This document shows, in pieces, positions 41,146 through 44,914 of a stretch of DNA of 44,914 nucleotides; position 1 is the first letter of the stretch, and each line of letters starts with the position of its first letter. Made by a program: the position numbers and the translations under genes. Under the pieces are notes generated by a model that made no database searches, had not been told where the DNA came from, and saw only the letters and a list, made by a program, of their open reading frames with translations. The stretch is from Chloroflexota bacterium. GTDB lineage: Bacteria; Chloroflexota; Anaerolineae; B4-G1. The stretch lies in the NCBI GenBank assembly GCA_024232355.1, contig JAAEPW010000650.1, forward strand, positions 1-44,914, read 5' to 3'.

Positions 41146-43815
41146 ATGACCACACCACTTTTGACTACCAAACTTCATGTTCCTCCCGTCCGGTTAGAAC
41201 TAGTGTCGCGTCTGCGTTTGATCGAGCGACTGAATGCAGGGCTGGGCCACAAACTCACCCTCATCTCTGCGCCGGCCGGGTTTGGCAAGACGACGCTGTT
41301 GAGCGAATGGGTGATCGGTTGTGGACGGCCTGTCGCTTGGCTTTCGCTAGATAAAGGTGACAACGACCCAGCCCGTTTCCTGGCGTATGTTGTCGCCGCT
41401 TTGCAGACAATCGAGACGGGGATTGGTGACGGCGCGCTGGGTGCTCTGCAGTCCCCTCAACCACCACCTTTCGAAGCCATTCTGATGGCTTTGGTCAACG
41501 AAATCGCCGCGATCTCGGATCGTTTTCTCCTCGTTCTCGACGATTGTCACGTAATCCGGTCTCAGGCCGTCCACGGTATCCTCACTTTTCTGCTTGACCA
41601 TCTGCCGTCACCGATGCACCTGGTCATTGCCGGTCGAGCCGATCCTCTCTTGCCGTTGGCTCTTTTGCGTGGCCGGGGGCAGTTGGTCGAGTTGCGTGAG
41701 CATGACCTGCGCTTTACCGTAGAGGAAGCGTCCGCCTTTTTGAACCGGGTGATGGGCTTGGAGCTTTTGGCGGAAAACATAGTTGCGCTGGAAAGAAGGA
41801 CCGAAGGCTGGATCACCGGCCTGCAACTGGCGGCGATCGCGATGCAGGGGCGCGGAGACACACGCGAGTTTGTCAACGCCTTTGCGGGCAGCCACCGCTA
41901 TGTTCTGGATTATTTGACCGAACAAGTGCTTGAACGACAATCTGAAAATGTCCAGTCTTTTCTGCTCAAGACGGCTATCCTTGACCGTTTGACGGGATCG
42001 CTGTGTTCTGCTGTCTCCGGCCAAGACGATGGTCAAACGATGCTCGAGTCACTGGAGCAGGCGAATTTATTCATCATCCCCCTGGACGACGAGCGACGTT
42101 GGTATCGCTACCACCATCTCTTTGCCGACCTGCTGCGCGCGCGGCTGGAGCAAGCATACCCTGACCTTTTGCCAGAACTACACCGTCGAGCCAGCGCGTG
42201 GTACGAGGAGAATAGGTCGATAGCCGAAGCGGTGAATCACACTTTGGCCGCCCAAGATTTCGAAAGAGCGACAGATCTGATCTCACAGATCGCCTGGACA
42301 ATGCTGATGCGGGGCGAAATGACAACCCTCCTGGGCTGGCTGGACGCGCTGCCCGACGAGATGATGTCCACCTGGCCGTGGTTGAGCATCTACCGCGCTT
42401 GGTCACTGGTGCTGTCTGGGAAACTGGGTGCCGTTGAACCACATCTTCAGTACACTGAACAGGTTTTGCCCACTTTGCAGAAAAACGACGCCAATGCCTC
42501 GAGCCTGCAAGCAATACGGGGCAGCGTGATAGCCGTCCGAGCCTACGCGGCTCGCCTTCGGGGAGACATACCCAGTGCCATTGGACTTTCTCACCAAGCG
42601 CTCGAGCACCTTCCAAAAGATGGCCTGACTTGGCGGCTGCGGGGTGCTGCCGCGTTGAACCTTGGGCTGGCGTACTGGTTGAGGGGCGACGCGGCGGCAA
42701 TGAGCCAAGCTCTGACCGATGCCGTCGACATCAGCCGGTCGGTCGGCGATGTTCACATGACGTTGATCGCTCTCGGCCTGTTGGGTCAGGCGCAAGAGAT
42801 GCAGGGGGGGCTCCGCCAGGCTGCCGATACCTACCGGCAGGTGCTGCGCCTGGCCGACGAGCACGGCGCGCAACAAGCCCCATTTGTTGGCTTGGCCCAC
42901 GTGGGCTTGGCCGGGCCGTTGGTCCAATGGGGCGACCTGGAAGGCGCGATGCCACACGTAACAAAAGCCATCGAGCTGGGGCAGCGGGGTGGGAGCGTGG
43001 ATACGTTAGTGGGAGCCTACGAAACCCTCTCAATGGTGCTGCAAGCTAGGGACGACATCGATGGCGCGCTGGAGGCGATCCAAAAATTGAAACAACTGGC
43101 ACAAGGGTACAATCTCGTTTCGGTGCTTTCTCAACTGAAACCGTCCGAGGTTCGGCTGAGATTGGCCCAAGGCGACGTATCGGCGGCGACCCGTTGGGTG
43201 GAGGAGAGCGGCCTAAACGCAGACGATGAGTGTGATTATGCACAACGGGGTCAATACACGACCCTGGCACGGGTGCTCATCGCCCAAGGAAAATGCGCCG
43301 AGTCTTTGAGACTGCTGGCACGGCTGCAAGAGGCGGCCACCGTTGGTGGGCGGATGAATCACATGATTCGGCTTTTGGTACTCGAATCGCTGGCTTACCA
43401 AGCGCAGCACGACACCGACCAAGCGATGTCCGTGCTGGAGCAAGCGCTCTCCCTGGCCAAGCCGGAAGGTTACGTGCGCGTCTTTGCAAACGAAGGCCCC
43501 GCGATGGCCACGTTGCTGCAAGAGGCAGCGGCTCGTGGCATCTCGTCCGAATATGTGAACAAACTGCTCGCAACGTTCGATGCATCAAAATCTCCTTCCT
43601 CTACGCGCCCTCAGCCGCTCATAGAACCCCTGAGCGAGCGTGAAATCGAGGTGTTGCAACTGGTCGCCGCTGGCAAGTCAAACCAGGAAATCGCGGACGA
43701 GTTGGTCATCGCCTTGAGCACCGTCAAATCTCATACCAACCACATTTATGGCAAACTCGGCGTGCGTGGACGTACTCGGGCAATCGTACGAGCGCAGGAA
43801 CTGGGTCTTTTGTAA
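41146..43815 (+). CDS. MalT-like STAND transcriptional regulator (LuxR-type HTH)
   Basis: An 889-residue signal-transduction ATPase. The N-terminus TTKLHVPPVRLELVSRLRLI is typical of the MalT/LAL group. Walker A is SAPAGFGKTTLL (about 41-52), and LVLDDCHVI serves as Walker B. The central part is a TPR-like superhelical sensor (about 370-810), and the C-terminus is a LuxR helix-turn-helix (LSEREIEVLQLVAAGKS, then STVKSHTNHIYGKLGV). Such proteins bind a small ligand and ATP, oligomerise and activate nearby genes. ATG 41146 directly follows a GTG at 41143; either may start. The ferredoxin-type membrane gene downstream could be a target. Confidence 0.9.
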   Translation: MTTPLLTTKLHVPPVRLELVSRLRLIERLNAGLGHKLTLISAPAGFGKTTLLSEWVIGCGRPVAWLSLDKGDNDPARFLAYVVAALQTIETGIGDGALGALQSPQPPPFEAILMALVNEIAAISDRFLLVLDDCHVIRSQAVHGILTFLLDHLPSPMHLVIAGRADPLLPLALLRGRGQLVELREHDLRFTVEEASAFLNRVMGLELLAENIVALERRTEGWITGLQLAAIAMQGRGDTREFVNAFAGSHRYVLDYLTEQVLERQSENVQSFLLKTAILDRLTGSLCSAVSGQDDGQTMLESLEQANLFIIPLDDERRWYRYHHLFADLLRARLEQAYPDLLPELHRRASAWYEENRSIAEAVNHTLAAQDFERATDLISQIAWTMLMRGEMTTLLGWLDALPDEMMSTWPWLSIYRAWSLVLSGKLGAVEPHLQYTEQVLPTLQKNDANASSLQAIRGSVIAVRAYAARLRGDIPSAIGLSHQALEHLPKDGLTWRLRGAAALNLGLAYWLRGDAAAMSQALTDAVDISRSVGDVHMTLIALGLLGQAQEMQGGLRQAADTYRQVLRLADEHGAQQAPFVGLAHVGLAGPLVQWGDLEGAMPHVTKAIELGQRGGSVDTLVGAYETLSMVLQARDDIDGALEAIQKLKQLAQGYNLVSVLSQLKPSEVRLRLAQGDVSAATRWVEESGLNADDECDYAQRGQYTTLARVLIAQGKCAESLRLLARLQEAATVGGRMNHMIRLLVLESLAYQAQHDTDQAMSVLEQALSLAKPEGYVRVFANEGPAMATLLQEAAARGISSEYVNKLLATFDASKSPSSTRPQPLIEPLSEREIEVLQLVAAGKSNQEIADELVIALSTVKSHTNHIYGKLGVRGRTRAIVRAQELGLL

Positions 43816-43846
43816 CATCCTCAGCATTTCCCCAATCCAACCTGGA

Positions 43847-43864
43847 ATCCAACCAAAGTTGGAT
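43847..43864 (+). terminator. Hairpin with repeated AATCCAACC behind the LuxR-type gene
   Basis: ATCCAAC (43847-43853), loop CAAA, GTTGGAT (43858-43864). AATCCAACC occurs twice (43834-43842 and 43846-43854). No T run follows. It could be a weak terminator or a regulator binding site in front of the gene at 43934, whose extended -10 TGGTATATT lies at about 43882-43890. Confidence 0.35.
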
Positions 43865-43933
43865 GACATTCCACCCCCCACGTGGTATATTACTCACAGA
43901 GTTTGACGCTAAAAATTCACAAGGAGATAAATA

Positions 43934-44692
43934 ATGCAAGCTAAACAGTTGCCCGGACGCCAGAGGCTCAGAAAAGCATTGTTGTTCGTTTCGCTCTTGC
44001 TCTTTCCCCTAACCCTGTACTATTTTTCGCCGGTCCTTATCGTACAGAGCGCGGCGGAGGGTATTATCAACGGCAGCTTTATCGTTTTCGTGCTCATGTT
44101 CCTCTTGGCGTTGGTTTTTGGCAGGTTTTGGTGTGGCTGGCTGTGCCCGGCCGGTGGGATGCAAGAACTTGCCGCTCCCATCAACAACAAGTTTGCCCGT
44201 GGCGGCAGGTTCGACTGGATCAAATGGATCATCTGGGTCCCGTGGATCGTCATCATTGCAATGATGGCCATAGGGGCTGGCGGCTATCGTACCGTGGACC
44301 CGCTCTATCAACTGGAGGGTGGGGTCACCGTATTGCAAGACTTTTGGTTCATGATCTATTATATCGTCGTCGCCGTCTTTATGGTGATCGCCATCGTCGC
44401 GGGGCGGCGGGCGAGCTGCCACTATATCTGTTGGATGGCTCCGTTCATGATCATCGGGCGCAGGCTCCGCAACACCGTCAAGTGGCCCGCGCTGCGTCTC
44501 AAGACAGCAACCGAAAAATGCACCAGTTGCCACATCTGCACGCAGAATTGCCCGATGAGTCTGGACGTGAACCAACTGGTACAAAACGAGGACATGGAGC
44601 ACGACGAGTGCATCTTGTGCGGCACCTGCGCGGACCAATGTCCTCAGAATGTGATCGACTACTCGTTCAGTGCGGGTAAAAAACCCGGCTGA
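43934..44692 (+). CDS. NapH/MauN-type polyferredoxin membrane protein
   Basis: A 252-residue protein with about four membrane helices (about 15-33, 42-62, 93-113, 135-155). Conserved cysteine motifs sit at membrane ends: FWCGWLCPAGG (after helix 2) and SCHYICWMAPF (after helix 4), as in NapH, NosR and CcoG relatives. The C-terminus holds two 4Fe-4S motifs, CTSCHICTQNCP and CILCGTCADQCP. It would pass electrons between the quinone pool or ferredoxin and an unknown acceptor; no nap, nos or cco genes are near. AAGGAG lies seven bases before the ATG. The gene closes the visible operon. Confidence 0.85.
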   Translation: MQAKQLPGRQRLRKALLFVSLLLFPLTLYYFSPVLIVQSAAEGIINGSFIVFVLMFLLALVFGRFWCGWLCPAGGMQELAAPINNKFARGGRFDWIKWIIWVPWIVIIAMMAIGAGGYRTVDPLYQLEGGVTVLQDFWFMIYYIVVAVFMVIAIVAGRRASCHYICWMAPFMIIGRRLRNTVKWPALRLKTATEKCTSCHICTQNCPMSLDVNQLVQNEDMEHDECILCGTCADQCPQNVIDYSFSAGKKPG

Positions 44693-44852
44693 GTATAAAT
44701 ACGGACAGAGAATTTGACCTTTCATTCCTTGTGTGAACCAAGGGGGCTTTCCCAGCTTTTCCCGTAAATAGGAGACTATGGCAATGGTTGGTACTGGTTC
44801 AGTTGGGTGGGATTTCTGGATAGTCAGCCAATTGTGGCTCAAAAAGGGGCTT

Positions 44853-44908
44853 GTAGCCGAGGTTTCCATACCTCGCAGGGCCTTACGCGCTATGGAAAGC
44901 GCGGCTAC
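44853..44908. repeat. 56-bp palindromic intergenic repeat at the right edge
   Basis: GTAGCCGAGGTTTCCATA (44853-44870) and TATGGAAAGCGCGGCTAC (44891-44908) are inverted repeats of 18 bases with two mismatches. It is unrelated to copies A-D and resembles GTAGCCGCG-type REP elements of Chloroflexi and cyanobacteria. The rest of 44693-44852 shows no supported gene. Confidence 0.65.
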
Positions 44909-44914
44909 ATCGTA

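Noticed and set aside
44778..44914. Open frame from ATG 44778 (behind AGGAG) to the window edge
   Set aside because: It has a plausible ribosome site but runs straight through the palindromic repeat at 44853-44908 and its predicted residues show no recognisable pattern; without the downstream sequence it cannot be supported.

Overview
The window reads as chromosomal DNA of a filamentous-type Chloroflexi (Anaerolineae-like) bacterium. The basis is inference from gene content: secreted beta-helix proteins ending in an LPLV-like tail, many large cyclase/STAND/TPR signalling proteins, a RodZ-like protein with a short periplasmic part, 2-oxoacid:ferredoxin oxidoreductase and an alanine dehydrogenase/CoA-transferase pair. 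No rRNA or other direct taxonomic marker is present.

Layout. 1-600: the right end of an IS66-type element that has cut a degV gene, then tRNA-Cys and tRNA-Leu. 645-3374: rplI, a rodZ-like gene and rimO. 3624-8066: a 1480-residue cyclase/ATPase/TPR regulator. 8255-12669 (minus): two related exported beta-helix proteins. 12789-15209 (minus): CoA-transferase and alanine dehydrogenase, then a two-domain universal stress protein and a small membrane protein. 17005-19678 (minus): a four-subunit 2-oxoacid:ferredoxin oxidoreductase operon. 19874-21780 (minus): Ser/Thr kinase, VOC protein, stand-alone CheD. 21934-27812: a cyclic-nucleotide region in which a GAF-PAS-cyclase and a polysaccharide-synthase-like glycosyltransferase (minus) diverge from a cNMP-binding/PH-domain membrane protein and peptide deformylase (plus). 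27933-29288 (minus): histidine kinase. 29384-31947 (minus): a four-gene membrane redox operon. 32035-32421: small membrane protein. 32673-35278: lrp-panB-unknown gene, with a consensus promoter in front and a strong terminator behind. 35588-37099: a carotenoid-desaturase-like flavoprotein of AT-rich composition. 37300-40766 (minus): a TPR-PAS-STAS sensor, an OmpR-type regulator and a small membrane protein in one operon. 41146-44692: a MalT/LuxR-type regulator and a membrane ferredoxin of NapH type.

How it fits together. The metabolic genes suggest anaerobic or facultative amino-acid use: alanine dehydrogenase, a CoA-transferase and a branched-chain-type 2-oxoacid:ferredoxin oxidoreductase can turn amino acids into acyl-CoA and reduced ferredoxin. 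The rest is rich in signalling: two cyclase proteins, a cyclic-nucleotide receptor, a eukaryotic-type kinase, a histidine kinase, a response regulator, a stressosome-like protein and a STAND regulator.

Intergenic space carries several small mobile or palindromic repeats: four copies of a roughly 107-bp palindrome, a 79-bp MITE with a perfect 8-bp target duplication, a CACGAATTAAGG-type repeat in two places, and a different palindrome at the right edge. The most interesting candidates for undescribed biology are the divergent cyclase / cNMP-receptor module with twin promoter-leader sequences, the PanB-linked gene of unknown function, the DUF4405-flavodoxin redox operon, and the TPR-PAS-STAS/response-regulator operon.
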